Shown piece by piece: positions 11,901 through 25,500 of a DNA stretch of 64,000 nt. Origin of the DNA: Berberis thunbergii (taxonomy: Eukaryota > Streptophyta > Magnoliopsida > Ranunculales > Berberidaceae). The stretch spans positions 124,001-188,000 of the forward strand of contig QNQO01001178.1 of the NCBI GenBank assembly GCA_003290165.1. The letters run 5' to 3'. Positions within the stretch are counted from its first letter, which is position 1. Each line of letters begins with the position of its first letter. The translations under genes were made by a program, and so were the position numbers. Under the pieces are notes generated by a model. It was not told the DNA's origin. It was given only the letters and a program-made list of their open reading frames with translations, and did no database searches.

Positions 11901-13380
11901 GTTCGTTTTGAAGGCCCTTATATCCGCTATTTACACACTCATTAATAGAAATCTTTTATTTTCTGTGGACTTGTAAATACATAACAATATTCTCATTGTC
12001 ATCACGTACTTGTCTCGTGCTATGTTGTGTTCCCTAGTCAAGTTTGTGTGCTTGAGCATCTCATATTTTGAAACTTTGTCCTAATGTGTGTCTGCTATTG
12101 CTTGAAAGTTAACTCACCTACAAAAATTGATTATGCCTGCTTTTACTTGGATTGATTGTATTGCCTTTGGTCAGTAACAATCGATTAGGATTGAGGGTGT
12201 GTTCGGGAGAAGGGGGGAGGGAGGGGAGGTGAAGGGCTTGAATTTCTGCTGTGACTTGTGTTTTAGATGGAGCTTGTAACCATCTTGGGCTTCATTGTAG
12301 GTTGTTCTAGTGTGCAATGAAATATTACTAACCATCAATTATTCACATTCAAACAACAAAGGTGTTTTGTTTTTCTAGTGGTTTGATCATATACAATGGT
12401 GTCTTTGGCAACTTAGCTTGGGCAGGACTATAGAGACATATAAGCTTTGGTAGGATTTTGTACGACTGTCCAGGCATGTTTAAGCTCCTGGATATAAGTA
12501 TGTAATGACCAATGGGTATACATTATCTTTTTGACTATGTATGTATCTTTTTGACTAATTTCATCTGATGGAATTTAAAGATTTTAAACTAATTGGTTGA
12601 GTCATTTCTGGCATGGCTTTTAGAATGTATACTCGATTATTTGATTGTCTATGGACGAGAGGTGAATGAGTTTACTTGCATAGTTACATTTCAGATGTTG
12701 TTGTGTTGTGTTTCATGCTTGATATTGACTAGGTTCTGATACTATGAGCTCATGTGTTGTTGGAAATTTCTTGATTTCTTTTTGTGCAGGAGGCAGAAGC
12801 AGCAACCTTGGAAGCAAAAGCTAGATCTAAGCCAGGAAATGTATGATTAGCATCATTTTTAAATATTTTGTATTTTTGAATTTAACTAATTTATTTATTT
12901 TGCATTGGTTGTTTCCAGAAAACTCTCTCATTTGTACTGCTTGATATATCAGATTATTTTTGTCTATCTATACTCTGTTATCATTTAGTTATCTTTAATA
13001 TTTTGTAAGTTGGACCTAAGGTTGGTTAATTTGCAGCCGCCGGGGGGAAGTTCATGGTTAGGTTCTCTCATTGCAACCATAATTGGAAATCTCAAGATTA
13101 CAATTAGCAATGTACATATCAGATATGAGGATTCAGTCAGGTAAATTTAGCTGCTTGATCAATTAGCTTTTATTAGCTTTGTAGCAACTTTTCATTTATG
13201 GAGATCGTTCGCAACTTTTTGGTGATTACATTCTAAATTTCTCTGACTTTTCACATTCGCAGTAATCTGGGACACCCATTTTGTTGTGGTTTCACTTTAG
13301 CGAAGCTTGCTGCTGTGACCATGGATGAACTGGGTAATGAGACATTTGATACCAGTGGTGCACTGGATAAGTTGCGGAAG
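8913..13380 (+). CDS. VPS13: VPS13 exons 1-8: chorein N-terminal domain
   Basis: Exons: 8913-8927, 10797-10878, 11234-11336, 11560-11655, 11790-11837, 12790-12840, 13037-13140, 13263-13380 (about residues 1-206). Motifs: [73 protein letters not shown] and [21 protein letters not shown], all typical of the lipid-scooping chorein domain. Exon 3 is 103 nt where 104 is required: near 11300 the frame reads VTLKPVL and a stop instead of [14 protein letters not shown], which returns if one base is restored after GTCAC. Introns 2-7 contain nothing recognisable. Confidence 0.93.
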
Positions 13381-16300
13381 GTTAGTTCTACTCTACAACT
13401 TTTCTGGGAATAGTTTGATCTATGATTTCTTGTATGCATTAGTGATATTTGGAAAATCCGAAATTCTAGCTGGCCTGGGAAAACCAGCCTGGTTGCTGCC
13501 TGGGTGGGGCAAAAAGACAATTCCCCCCCCCCCCCCCTTCCCTTTTAACCACCTTTTTGGAGAAGGTGTTTAAAGAGGGGGGGGGGGGGGGGGGGAATTG
13601 TATTTTCGCCCCCCAGGCAGCAAACCAGGCTGGGGACCCAGGCCCTGTAGAATTACTCTTGGAAAATAGGATACAAAAGAAACTCAGGAAGAACTTAAAA
13701 CTGAAGGTTGACAAGACCTCCACATGAGAGATACATGAACACCCACCCCCACACTCACATCCGCCCACAGAAACAACCCTCTGAACGAATAGATATCTAT
13801 ACTCACATTTGCACAAGCACAATACTTTCTTCACCCAGATCAATTCAAACATCTGTTGTCCACTCTCCCTGAACAACTTGAATCAAAATACTAGATCCTT
13901 CTATTTGAATATAATGCTCCGTGGTTCAGTTTCCAATGTTTTTGTCTAGTTCATTATTTCCAGATGCACTAGAACAAAGGTGAGAAGACCCTGTATTGGT
14001 CCTACTCCTCTGAGGAAACATACCTTCTTTTGGAAGCTCTGAACTGTATCCATATCAAACCCTTGAAAAATGGAGTGTTAGGCAAAATGAATAGAGAAAA
14101 TCACATTGGTCAGGGACATTCAACAAAAGTCAACAGGAGTCCTGAACCTTATCTTAAGGAAAATCAAATTGTGGTTGATGATGAGAATCGGAGAAATCTG
14201 GCCTTTGGCCCTTGCCGAGTGCCCAATTTCTGGTAGCTCTTTTCTTGGTTACTTTGAAGAGGTTCAATCCTCGCAATCCCAAGCATCACTTCCTTAAGCG
14301 GTACTAAGGAAGGTTTGGGCAAAACATCCTTTGAATGTTGGCCAACTTAATCCATGTGCTAATCAAATCTGGTTCCCCATGATAATTGTTTCTCTTTTTT
14401 TTCCCAACTCAAGAAAGAGTAATACCTTGGATGGGAATGCATGTTATTCATATCTCGGAACATGCTCATTATTGAGACTAGATTGTCCAAAAAGAATGAT
14501 TTGGGCAATGGGGAGCAGGAGATACCAGCTATCCAATCTAGGTGGGGAAGTACAAAGGGCAGCAGTTGGATTTGATTGGTCGATATGGTCATCTTTAAGA
14601 TGGTAAAAGATATGGCGTTTACAAAGCTCATGGGGTTTCTTTTGAATCACAGCATGAAAGCAGCAAGTCCTTGGAAAATGAGTTTTGAAGATCCGACGTC
14701 TAGTGATTTCAAACTGGATTTTGGTGACCAGAAGCTGATTATGATATTTTTATGGTTATGAGAGTGATATAGGTCGTGGATAGGTGTAGATGAGCAAGGT
14801 ATGTAGTTCAAGACAATTTCCTACGAAATTAGGTGAATCCTGGGTCTGGGGGCTTTGTTTGTGACAATTTCCAACGAAATTAGGTGGATCCCGAGTCTGG
14901 GGGCTTTGTTTGTTCTCGAGTTCTGCCTGCTTGAGTTTTGGTTTGGATAAGTTTTATATGATACTCTTTATTGATGAGAAATGCATCTCTCAAGATTCGA
15001 GAGCGATTTAGCTCAAGAGATTGGAATTTTTCATCATCCATTCAATCATCAAATGGAATATATTTAAGAAGTGACAAATATGTGCATCTCAACTAGATTG
15101 GTTCCATTTCTTTGTCTCATAGTTCTATTCTAATTAAGATCCAAATCTTCATTATAAGAGGCAATCACCAAAGTGTTTGGTGTAATTCACCCTTTTTGTT
15201 TGAACACAAACATTAAATTTTGTAAGGAAGGTAGGGTAGTCTTATGTGGTTTATACTATTTGGATGGGAAGGAATTATCAGGTTTTTTAGGATGAAGAAA
15301 TAAGTCTTTTAAGAGATTAGTATTGGATGTTATTGCACTAATTTGGCATTGGGGATTGGTCAAGCGGAAGTCTAGCTTTAGATGGGTGGGTTAGAGAATT
15401 TGCTGGTAAATTTTAATTATATGTATCTAAATTCCGTCAAGTTTCTAATTATTGTAATACTTTATGTTTCTTGAGTATAAATTTTTTATTTAAATCTCGG
15501 CCTTACTATATAATCCTTGTACTTTCCTTTTGAATGGGGCTCTGTTGAGAATGAAAAATTGTCTTAATTTACTTATATAGTTTATATCTAAGAAATATTT
15601 CACAATCTTTGACTCGCTCATCATTCTCAACATCCTACATTAAATTATCTGCCTAGAGAGCATGTTCCCAGTTATCTGCTCCTTATTCTGTGGGTGGCAC
15701 ATGTTTTCTACACACTTTTCTAGTACAGAGTCTACAGACTAAGCATAAGTTCCTTGTATCTAGTAGTTTTTATCAGTGTTCTAAAAAGCGCTAGGCGGTG
15801 GGCGGGCGGCGAGCAGGTGCCTAGCGCCTAGGCGGACGACTAGGCGGCACCTAAGCGGTCTTAGGTTTTGTATTATAACTTTAATAATTTACAAAAGTTA
15901 AGCATAATACCTTATCAATTACATCCAATTTAATGCCAAGATACATATGCAAATTTAAAAATATGAAAATTAACAATCATGAACAAATTTATTAAAACTC
16001 AAATGACTGAAGTTGGTCATGATGGGTACTTTATACAAAGTTGAATTTGTGAACAAATGTCCAAACCTACTCTTTTATTTTTCTTCAAATTGCATTAATA
16101 ATCTCAGTCATGTTTGATAAAATCTACATTACTAAAATTGGTACCGGCAGATTTGAGAATTCCATTAAGTAATCATCCTTTGCTACATTTAGTCACATAC
16201 TGAATAAAAAACAATTAACTTATTTATTTCCAAAAAGAGGAAAGAAAAATAAAATAAAAACACAATCAACCTTATTAAAAAAAAAAAATCGCCTAGACTG

Positions 16301-19300
16301 CCCAGAACCCGCCCAACTATTAATCTGGGTGTTTTTCTACCTTCTAGTGCTATGCCGAATTTTAGAACACTGGTTTTTATTAATGATAATTAATATGTAG
16401 TTTCAATTCTTTCACATTGTTTTCCAAGAAAAAGAAGAAGAAAGGATAATGGAACATTATGAAATTGAGTTCTCCATTTGACTGATGGCAGAGTCTTATG
16501 CCTGGGTTTAGGTTTGTCAATTATTCTTATATATTTTGAAATTGTTGACCAAGTGACAATGTGGCTTTTTGGACTGACCCATCTGACACATAGAATTGTT
16601 CTTATGGTAGTCGCTGCAACTTGAGAGGCTTGCCGTGTACCATGATTCTGACAGTCCCCTTGGAAGCTTGATAAGAAATGGGAAGATTTGAGTCCCAAGG
16701 AATGGATTGAGGTTTGTTGATCATGTTATTGGTAGATTATGATGTTCATATTATCTGAGTAACCATTGTTGGTCTGTCTAATTAGTTACTTTGTAATCTT
16801 TGATTGTTTTTGTTTATTAGATATTTGAAGAAGGTATTAATGAACCTCCAGCTGATTGCCAAATGGTATCAGTGTGGGCTCTCAATCGTGAGTACTTGGT
16901 ATCACCAATCAATGGAGTTCTAAAGTATCATCGTCTTGGAAATCAAGAAAGAACGGACCAAGATATTCCTTTAGAGAAGGCCTCCCTTGCGCTTAGTGAT
17001 GTCTCTTTAAGAATCACAGAGGTCATATGTTACGCATTTGTTGGATTTTGTTGTTTAGTTATATTCAATGTTTCAGTGCTGAACTTAAATTTAATATTCT
17101 TAATATCTCAGGCTCAGTATCATGATTGTCTAAAGCTTCTTGAAGTTGTGTCAAGATATAAGACATATGTCGATGTTGCTCACTTGAGACCCTTGGTGCC
17201 AGTTTCAGAGGATCCTCTTGCATGGTGGCAGTATGCTATGCAGGCTGGTCTGCAGCAGAAGAAAATGTGGTATTTCTTTTCATTTGATACCCTGCCTTCA
17301 TTTTGGTCATTTGGTGAAAATCTGAGTTTACCATTGCCTATCCTGTCTTCAATGTTAGTTTATTTTAATTAATTTGGAACAGCTGTACAAGTACGAGTTT
17401 CAATTGAAAATAGGATTGTATTGGTTTCAGTTTCGGTGATTTTGGACATTAAGGTGTAAACTCTAGTAGATGCACTTGACTTTGGTGTTAGTATTAATAC
17501 CATATTTTGGATGTCGTCCCAAAATTGACACATGAGTTTTTTTTTTTTAGAAGAGCGATATTAGATTGAACTTGATGAATTATAACTAGCAAATAGGTCT
17601 GAGTTCAGTGAGAAGATCATCAATCATCTTTTCTTTACTTGTCCCTTCCCCAAGCACGTTTGGCCTCCATTCGTAATGACTCCATCATTCATGCTCTTAT
17701 GGCTGAAAGTCTGCTCCATATGGCTTTCAATTGGCACAGAGATGGCTGCTCCCTGAAAGAGAAATGACTCTGGGAATAGGTCGTTTGGCCATTCTGTGGT
17801 GCATTTGGAAAGAAAGAAACAATAGCCGTCAAGGGAATCAAGAAAAATTGTCAGAATTTATGGATTGAGGTCAAGGCTTTGGTGTGGCAGTTGTATAGTG
17901 TTTGGGGTATCATTAAAGGTGTTGATTTTCATTTTTGTATGTTTGATTGGCGGAGTTTTTTCTCCTTGTAAGCTCTGCTCTGTAGTTTTATTCCTCTTTG
18001 CTTGGTGACTTTCTCAGGTACATTGGCTTTCATTATATATTTAGCCTCCTTGTTTGAATGATAAAAAAGGGGTGGGGGCAAAAATAACTTGATAACCAAC
18101 AAGAAACTGGAAAATAACAACCAAGCATTAACTCGTAATTGAAAACTATAAAGACTTCATACTTAGACTCACTCTCCATGTTTGCCTGTTTTTTTCAGCT
18201 ACCGCTTCTCATGGGACAGAATCCAGTTTCTTTGCCGGCTCCGACGGCGTTACATTCAGTTATATGCTGTCTCCTTGCAGCAACTACCGAAGGTTGATAA
18301 TAATGAGATCAGGCAAATAGAAAAAGATCTTGATTCTAAAGTAATTCTTTTATGGAGGTAAGCAAATTGACCTTCTGATTACTTTTGTTTATCAATTATG
18401 GATCAAGTATCCTGTTGACTATCTTTAGTTTGTCCCATCTCATGTTTAGCATTCTGAATGATCTTCTTTAGGTTACTTGCGCATGCTAAGGTTGAATCTG
18501 TGAAATCCATGGAAGCAGCTCAGCAGAGGAGTCATACAAAGAAAAGCTGGTTCTCTTTTGCATGGTTCGTGTGAACTTAATTGTCTTCTCTGCCTTTCAT
18601 TTCAAACTGTCTTCCCTTAATGTGGTTGTTATGCCGTTCTTATTTTCTTTTAATCGTTTTGGAGCACCGGTTTATATATCCTCTTGACTTATGTCAGCTG
18701 TCCTCAATTTCAGGGGCACTTCCTCTGGAGATGACTCTGATGTGAAAGATTCCGAGGGATTGCAGTTTACAGAGGAAGAACTAACTAAAGAAGAGTGGCA
18801 AGCAATTAATAAATTATTGAGTTACCAGCCTGATGAAGATCTAACTTTTCATTCAGGAAAGAATGTGCATCATACGATGCAGTTTTGGTGAACATCTCCA
18901 TTGGCCAGGGTGCGGCTCGAATTATCAGTTGCAACCAAATAGAGATTGTTTGTGGCAGATTTGACCAGCTTGACATCATGACCAAGTTTTATCCCAGTAG
19001 CACCCACTGTGATGTGTCACTGAAATTTTATGGTGTTTCTACTCCTGAAGGTTCAATTGCACAGGTTTGTTTGAGGTTGAGCATATCATCAATGCAGTTT
19101 GTGTATTATGTCCTTTGATGAACCCTCGGTTGATGCCATTTCTAATTTTTGGTCTAAATGAAATGCAGAGTGTCAGCAATAAGTGGAAGCTAAATGCTTT
19201 AGTTGCCAGTTTTGTTCACTCGCCCAAAGGGGAAAATGTAGATTGGCGGCTTTCAGCGACAATTGCTCCATGCCATGTTACGGTAATTTTCTAAAGATTG

Positions 19301-19435
19301 GCCACTTGATAATAGTTTATTTTTCAAATAATCATTAATCATAGATGTTTTCATTTTTTATTTTGTTATCATTTTTCCCTTTTTTATTTATTTATTTTTT
19401 TCTGTTGAAGTTAAGTTGGGAGGACAATGGGTTGC

Positions 19436-19518
<83 letters not shown>

Positions 19519-22500
19519 TATTATTATTATTATTATCATTATTATTATTTTTATCTTAGCTGTAATGGAGGAAGGAAGCTTTCATAGAGACCAGCTGCTG
19601 CTGAAAAGTACCAACTCCCATGGTTGAAGCAATCTTTATAAGAAAATGCAATCAAGATAGCTCAAAATCTATCCAAACGTTTATGCCTCTCATTATGATG
19701 AAATGTAATATCATCCTTCTTTTTAATGATTTGATCATATAGTGTAAACCTAAAATAAAGTCCAACAGAAAACTGAAATACTGAAAAAAATTCAAGCAAA
19801 AACATAACATAAATCTTACTATATACAGGATGTTGGAATTCCTAAGCTGATAAAATTAAAATTGCAAAGAAACTTAAATTGCAAATGATTGAAAAAAATA
19901 AGTCTATGATAAAAAGAATAAATAAAATAAATTTTTTCTTCAATCAACCAATTGACAATGTACAACCTACACCCCTTTTATAATGCACCTAACTTCTATG
20001 ACAAGAAACCTACCCTTAAACATAATTAGAAACCAATGTCCTATTACAATAATTATTACAATAATTATTACAATAATACTAGAACTAATACTGCTAAAAT
20101 ACTAATATTACTAAATAACTTAATTACATCAACCTCACTGGGTTGAATAAGTTAGTCCTCGAGCTTGAAGTCGAAGAAGGTAGATGAGCGCAAGCAACCA
20201 TCCACTGAACACAATGTGAAGTGCACTTGAAGCCGTCGATCCGAAAACTTGCCACGATATACATTGGCTAAGAATAGAGGAACCAACTCAGAAATAAACA
20301 AAGGTGACTCAAAGAACTAGAAGTTGCGATAAACCTATTGAGAAGACTCCTATGTATAAGCTTGTGCCACAAAAATGTCCCAATACGAATCGTCATAATT
20401 ATCATCGCTCAGTGTGTATGCCACTATATGAACATCCTTTGTTTGCTAAAATATGATAAAGAAGTCGCACAAGTCAAATAAGTGGCAGAGCCAGGAATTT
20501 CATTAGGGGGGGAAGTGACACAACACAAAATAACTTATCAACATTGCATGAATCTTGAGTTATATTCTACAACATTTATTTGCATGAATTATGAGTTATA
20601 TTGTTTTATATTATTCTATTTCAAGATTATAAAAGTGAATTTTAGCTACCAATCAAGTTATTCATTACAAATGTTTGGAAATTTTAATTGAATGTAATTT
20701 GAAAATAAGATTGACTCTAGAGATTTAAGGTAAGGTATAGATAGATTTTTTTTATAAGATATATTTTAAGAATATTTCAGAAGACATTCAGTGGGTTTTC
20801 AACCGGCTTGTTGTATTCAAAGAAAAATCAATCAAAATATTGTTACCCATCTATGCTAGTCACTAAGGGAAACCAATATACGTGAAGCACAAAACTACAT
20901 AATGTAATGAGCTTTGCTAAATGTCGAGGGATTGAGCGAGGAAACCAGCGAGGGAAATGAGGTGGAGGGGGTGGAAACCGTCCACCCCTCTCGAGATGTG
21001 CGAGCGAAAAGTCAATGCTCACATCTCGAGGGGGGGTGGACGGTTTCCACCCCCTCCACCTCATTTCCCTCGCTGGTTTCCTCGCTCAATCCCTCGACAT
21101 TTAGAATTTCTGTAATGTAATGTATTTTAAAACTATTTGATACATTATATTAGATAGAGGAGGCAAAAGGGGGGGTTGGGAAATGTTTGATAAATAGAAG
21201 GGGGCAATCTCATAAATCCCAAATAATTAGGACCCACTTACACCATGTACTACAAAGGATTTTCATAATTGAGGGGGCAATTTCAAAAGTGTGATAAATA
21301 GAAGGGGGCAATCTAACAAATCTTAAACAACTAAGACCCACTTACACCATATACTACAAAGGATTTTCATAATTGAGGGGGCAACTTGGAAAGTGTGATA
21401 AATAGAAGGGGGCAATCTTAACAAATCCCAAATGATTGGGACCACTTTGTGTAGCAGTATGGCTCATCTGTCTTTGTGTGCCTCTGTTCAAGTTCATCTT
21501 CCTCCCATATTTTGATGTTGGGGAACGCTTTGATCCCATCATCAATCTTCCAATATCATGCTTCTGCTCGTCTTATCCTTTCTCTATTGCGCTTCTGGGC
21601 AAGTTCATCTGCTTATAATTGTGCCCGACGCTCTCAAATCTTTCGTTGGTGCCTTTCCTCCGCCCTTGCTTTTTCTCGTTATCTACAGTTACTGAAAAAT
21701 GTGTCAATTCGAGCTGCTAAATCTCGCAAAAACTCATTTTTGTCCGTCTCAACCTGTATCACAGTGGAGATGGTAGTAGGGATACATCACTAGCAGTTGG
21801 TGGTAGGGGTGGGGGTGTAGAGCAAACTGGTACAGGTTGAGGGTAATGGGGGACATAAGTAGTTCATGGTGGAAAACATTAAATTTGGGGATAAAATCGC
21901 TATAAGACACCGTGGGGTATTGGGCTATACTTGGGCTTGGGTTATATTTGCATTGGTATGAAAACGAAGAATATGATGGATACGGGTAGGAATAATAGGG
22001 GTATGGATACGGCTTATAATATGTATCATTTTTTTAACGACTTACTGTTAGGGTGGAAATAGGCTGTTGGGACCAGAACTAACTAAAAAAATTAAGAGAC
22101 AAGGATTGAATTAAAAAATAGACATGGTTGAATTAAAAAAAGGACTCATCTTCTTCCTCGACTAAAACATGGGGGAAGGGGTGGGGCGTGTCCGATCGAG
22201 GGAGGGGCTGGTGTGGGGAGGGGGATGTGGTTGCGGCTGGATGAGGTGGGTGACTCTTGCGACGACTGTGATTGTGGAATGATCGTTGGACAATCTATGG
22301 CTGGGCTGCTTAGGGCTTTCGATGGAAAACGGGAAGGTTGATCGATCGACTGTGACAGGTGGTAGTGTGATCGACCCGACGAGGAGTGGGTTGGTCTGGT
22401 TGGATCTGTCGACGACCGTGACAGGGTTGCCTGCGACAGACTAAGGCCGCTAGTAACAGTGTTTTGGACAATGACGACAGTTGTGGTGGTGTCTATGCTG

Positions 22501-25500
22501 ATGAGCTTACTGTGGTTGCGATGTTGGCTTGCGACAATGGTCGCTTTAGTTTCTGGTGAGTTTCTTCGTTTTGTTCTCTTCTATTTCTTTTCTCAACTTC
22601 TTTTCGAATCTTTAATCTTGACTTTCTTCGAACTTTTTTTCCTTGAAAAAATCAAACCAAATAATAAGAGTTGTTTGACTCTTATACCAATTGTTAGAAT
22701 TAAAATTGCAAATAAACAATAACTAAAAGTAAAACAGAAATTGAAAGAAATAAATGTACGATAAAAACTAAAAAACAAAATAAATTCTTTTCTTTAGTCA
22801 ACCAATTAACAATGAACAACCTACACCCCTTTTAGACAATAAACCTAATCCTAAACCTAATTGGAAACCAATGTCTTATTACAACAATACTAAAACTAAT
22901 ACTGCTAAAATACGAATATTACTGAATAACCCAATTCATCAAAAGCAAAATAGTAAATAGATGACTCCTCAAACAAGAATCCTAAATAAAATTAAGAAAC
23001 CAAAACAAGGATTTGAATAGTCAAATTGAACATGATTGTCAGGGAGAGAAGATCAGAGGTGATCTAATGGCCTAAACATAAAAACCAATCGTCAGATTGG
23101 TTGGTGAAATATGGTGATGCCTAACTGTGATCTAGCGTGTCGGTGGTGCAACAAGATTGGGTAAGTCCACTGAATGAACATATGGATAAAGAGTTGTTTG
23201 GACAGTAACTCTGTGGGAAAGATCAGTTCTGAAGACCATCCCCCTGGACAATAGCCAATAGTAATTGCATTGGGGCTGATGATAGGATTGGTGGGCCTAG
23301 GATTAACGAAACTGATTGGGCGATTGACGCAGTTCAAGCTGACCAACTGAACCATGAAATGACAGTGACTGGTAATACTTGTGGTAAAGTAAAAATTATT
23401 GATAAACGGAGTCTGAATTAAACAAAAAAATTGGTTTATGTGCAGAGTTTGAGATGAGGGGGAAAAAAGGAGGTTGTAAGGACCAAGAATGTTGGATTTA
23501 ATGGTTCAAGGGCTGGGCCTGGGCTGGTACTTGGTGAGAAAGGAGGCTGTCAAACCAGTAGGCGAATGTATGTCGGAAAAAAAATGTTACTTTCCAGAAA
23601 AGGGTTGAGATCTATGAGTGAGATTGCTGGTAACTACAGTAGCATAAACTTTAACATTGGAGCTCAACTAGGAACAACATCCATTCACTACAGTACACTC
23701 ATGATTGGGGCTGTTGGCTTCATAAGATTGAGATCAAGGTATACATCGCTGTTAGAAAAATAATTATGGTAACTGGTAAGCAGCATGCCTACTGTTGTCT
23801 AGACATGACATTCAGATAGGTAAAAAAGTTGGGTTTTTTTTTTGGAGGAGTTTCTCTTGTAGCGGGTAAATGATGTGAGACCTAGATTATGGAGAATCAG
23901 GCTTATGGTGAGATGTGATTCTTCATCAATTTGTTCATTTTGTGATCATTTGGTGGGATGATAAGTTACGTTGCTTGAGGTTCTAGGGTAGGAATTGGTT
24001 TGGAAGTAATCTCATGCTCCTGGTATTCCATTTTAAGTTGCCATTGATAGCATGTTGCCTTTTGTCTCCCTTTCTGGAAGTTTTTCGCCATGTTACAGTG
24101 ATACTCTATTTCTAAAAAAAAAAAAAACATGTCGACACATGTCGTTTGGGATACTCGTGTCGACACTTACGAATACTCTCATTTAACACTCATGCTTACG
24201 TCATCAACTTATTCACATATCTTTGAAAAGTTCAATTTTATACTAATGTTGCAAGCATTTTATGTCAAGTAAGTAGTGTATGAAAAGTAATATTGACGTA
24301 CAAGTGAAGGAATATGACTAATAGTTCAAAACTTATTGTTGAAATGTAAATAATACTAAAATGTACGAGCATATCGCTTAGCGTATCTCGTATTGTGTTT
24401 TTCTGGCAATGAGTTCAACATTTCATGTATGTATTGGATATTGATATCCATATCCATGTCATTGTACATAGCTTTTTAGTAACTTATCTGCCCTGATGTT
24501 AGCTTGTCTGTCTTCTACTGCTTTAAGCAGCGAGTGTATTATAGTGTTTGCTGGAGTGTTGTGAAGAATTACTCTGTAAGAACTGTTGAAGACAGGTGGA
24601 ATTGCTTTGTTTCATGGGGTCTTTGAAAATTAAAAAAACATAAGAATCTTTGAGGGCATTGCTCACACCCCAGATGAATGTTTTCTGGTCTTCAAGGTTG
24701 AGATTTGGTACTGGGATCAGCCCACAAATCCATCCAAAATGTGAGCTATGTAGGTTAACTTTAGGTTCACTTGGGACAATCTGTTAGCTATGTAGGTTTT
24801 TTTTCCTTTCCCCCTTGTTTTATCTTCTTTGAGGCTGTGAGCTACTCACTCCCTATTGTATTCTTTTTTTGTTATCAATAAAATCTTTTGTGTTTTGACC
24901 TCCAAAAAAATAAATAATAAAAAAACAAAAGAAAAAGGCTAAACAAAGACAAGACAGGTGGAGGGTCCAAAAGGTTTATTGGTAAACAGATAATGGGTTG
25001 GGTATTATTCCCGTATGCTAGTGGAGAAAGCATTTCTTAATATATGATAGGATGATTAGGAGATGCTTTGTTCTTATTTTTGCTGGGCTTTAGCTATTTG
25101 GTGAAGAACTACTTCCTGATTTCTTTTTCTCATTTGTTTTGAGCTTCTTTTATGGGAATCTCAGTTCAAAGCAGTGTTCTAAAAATCGGCCTAGGCGCTA
25201 GGCGTTAGAGAAATGCTCAGATTAATGACTGAGCGGGTTCTGGGCGAGTTTTTTTTAATAAGACTGATTGTGTTCTTATTTTATTTTCTTTCATCTTTTT
25301 TGAAAATAAATAATTTAATTATTTTTTATTCAGCATATGTCTGAATGTAGCAAAGGATCATGACCAACTTACCAACTTCAGTCATTTGAGTTTTAATAAA
25401 TTTTGTTCATGATTGTTAATTTTTCATGTTTTTAAATTTTGCATATGTATCTTGGCATTAAATTGGATGTAATTGATAAGGTATCATGCTTAACTTTTGT

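Larger units (their letters stand above)
19831..22941 (-). mobile_element. Non-autonomous LTR retrotransposon 1
   Basis: Direct repeats at 19831-20131 and 22692-22941 share the run from ATTAAAATTGCAAA through ACCTACACCCCTTTTA to AATATTACT. Just inside the right repeat, read on the minus strand, TTGGTATAAGAGTC resembles the initiator-Met primer-binding site (TGGTATCAGAGC). Inside the left repeat, on the minus strand, is a CTCGAGGACTAACTTATTC-type pol end and a short purine tract. So the element runs antisense to VPS13. No gag or pol ORF survives in the 2.5-kb interior, which contains a fold-back MITE and a 104-bp tandem repeat. Target duplication not resolved. Confidence 0.75.

Noticed and set aside
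13466..13876. 136-codon minus-strand frame
   Set aside because: Runs through the poly-C/poly-G tracts of a MITE and contains homopolymer-encoded proline/glycine stretches; no family similarity.
14030..14761. Cluster of short frames suggesting a gene in intron 8
   Set aside because: No recognisable family, no consistent frame across them, and no splice signals linking them.
16390..16698. 102-codon minus-strand frame
   Set aside because: Antisense shadow of VPS13 exon 9 and the preceding intron.
19345..19627. Poly-Leu/poly-Tyr open frames
   Set aside because: Product of the (TTA)n microsatellite.
21188..21442. CRISPR-like array
   Set aside because: Units are contiguous 104-bp tandem repeats without spacers, in a plant LTR element.
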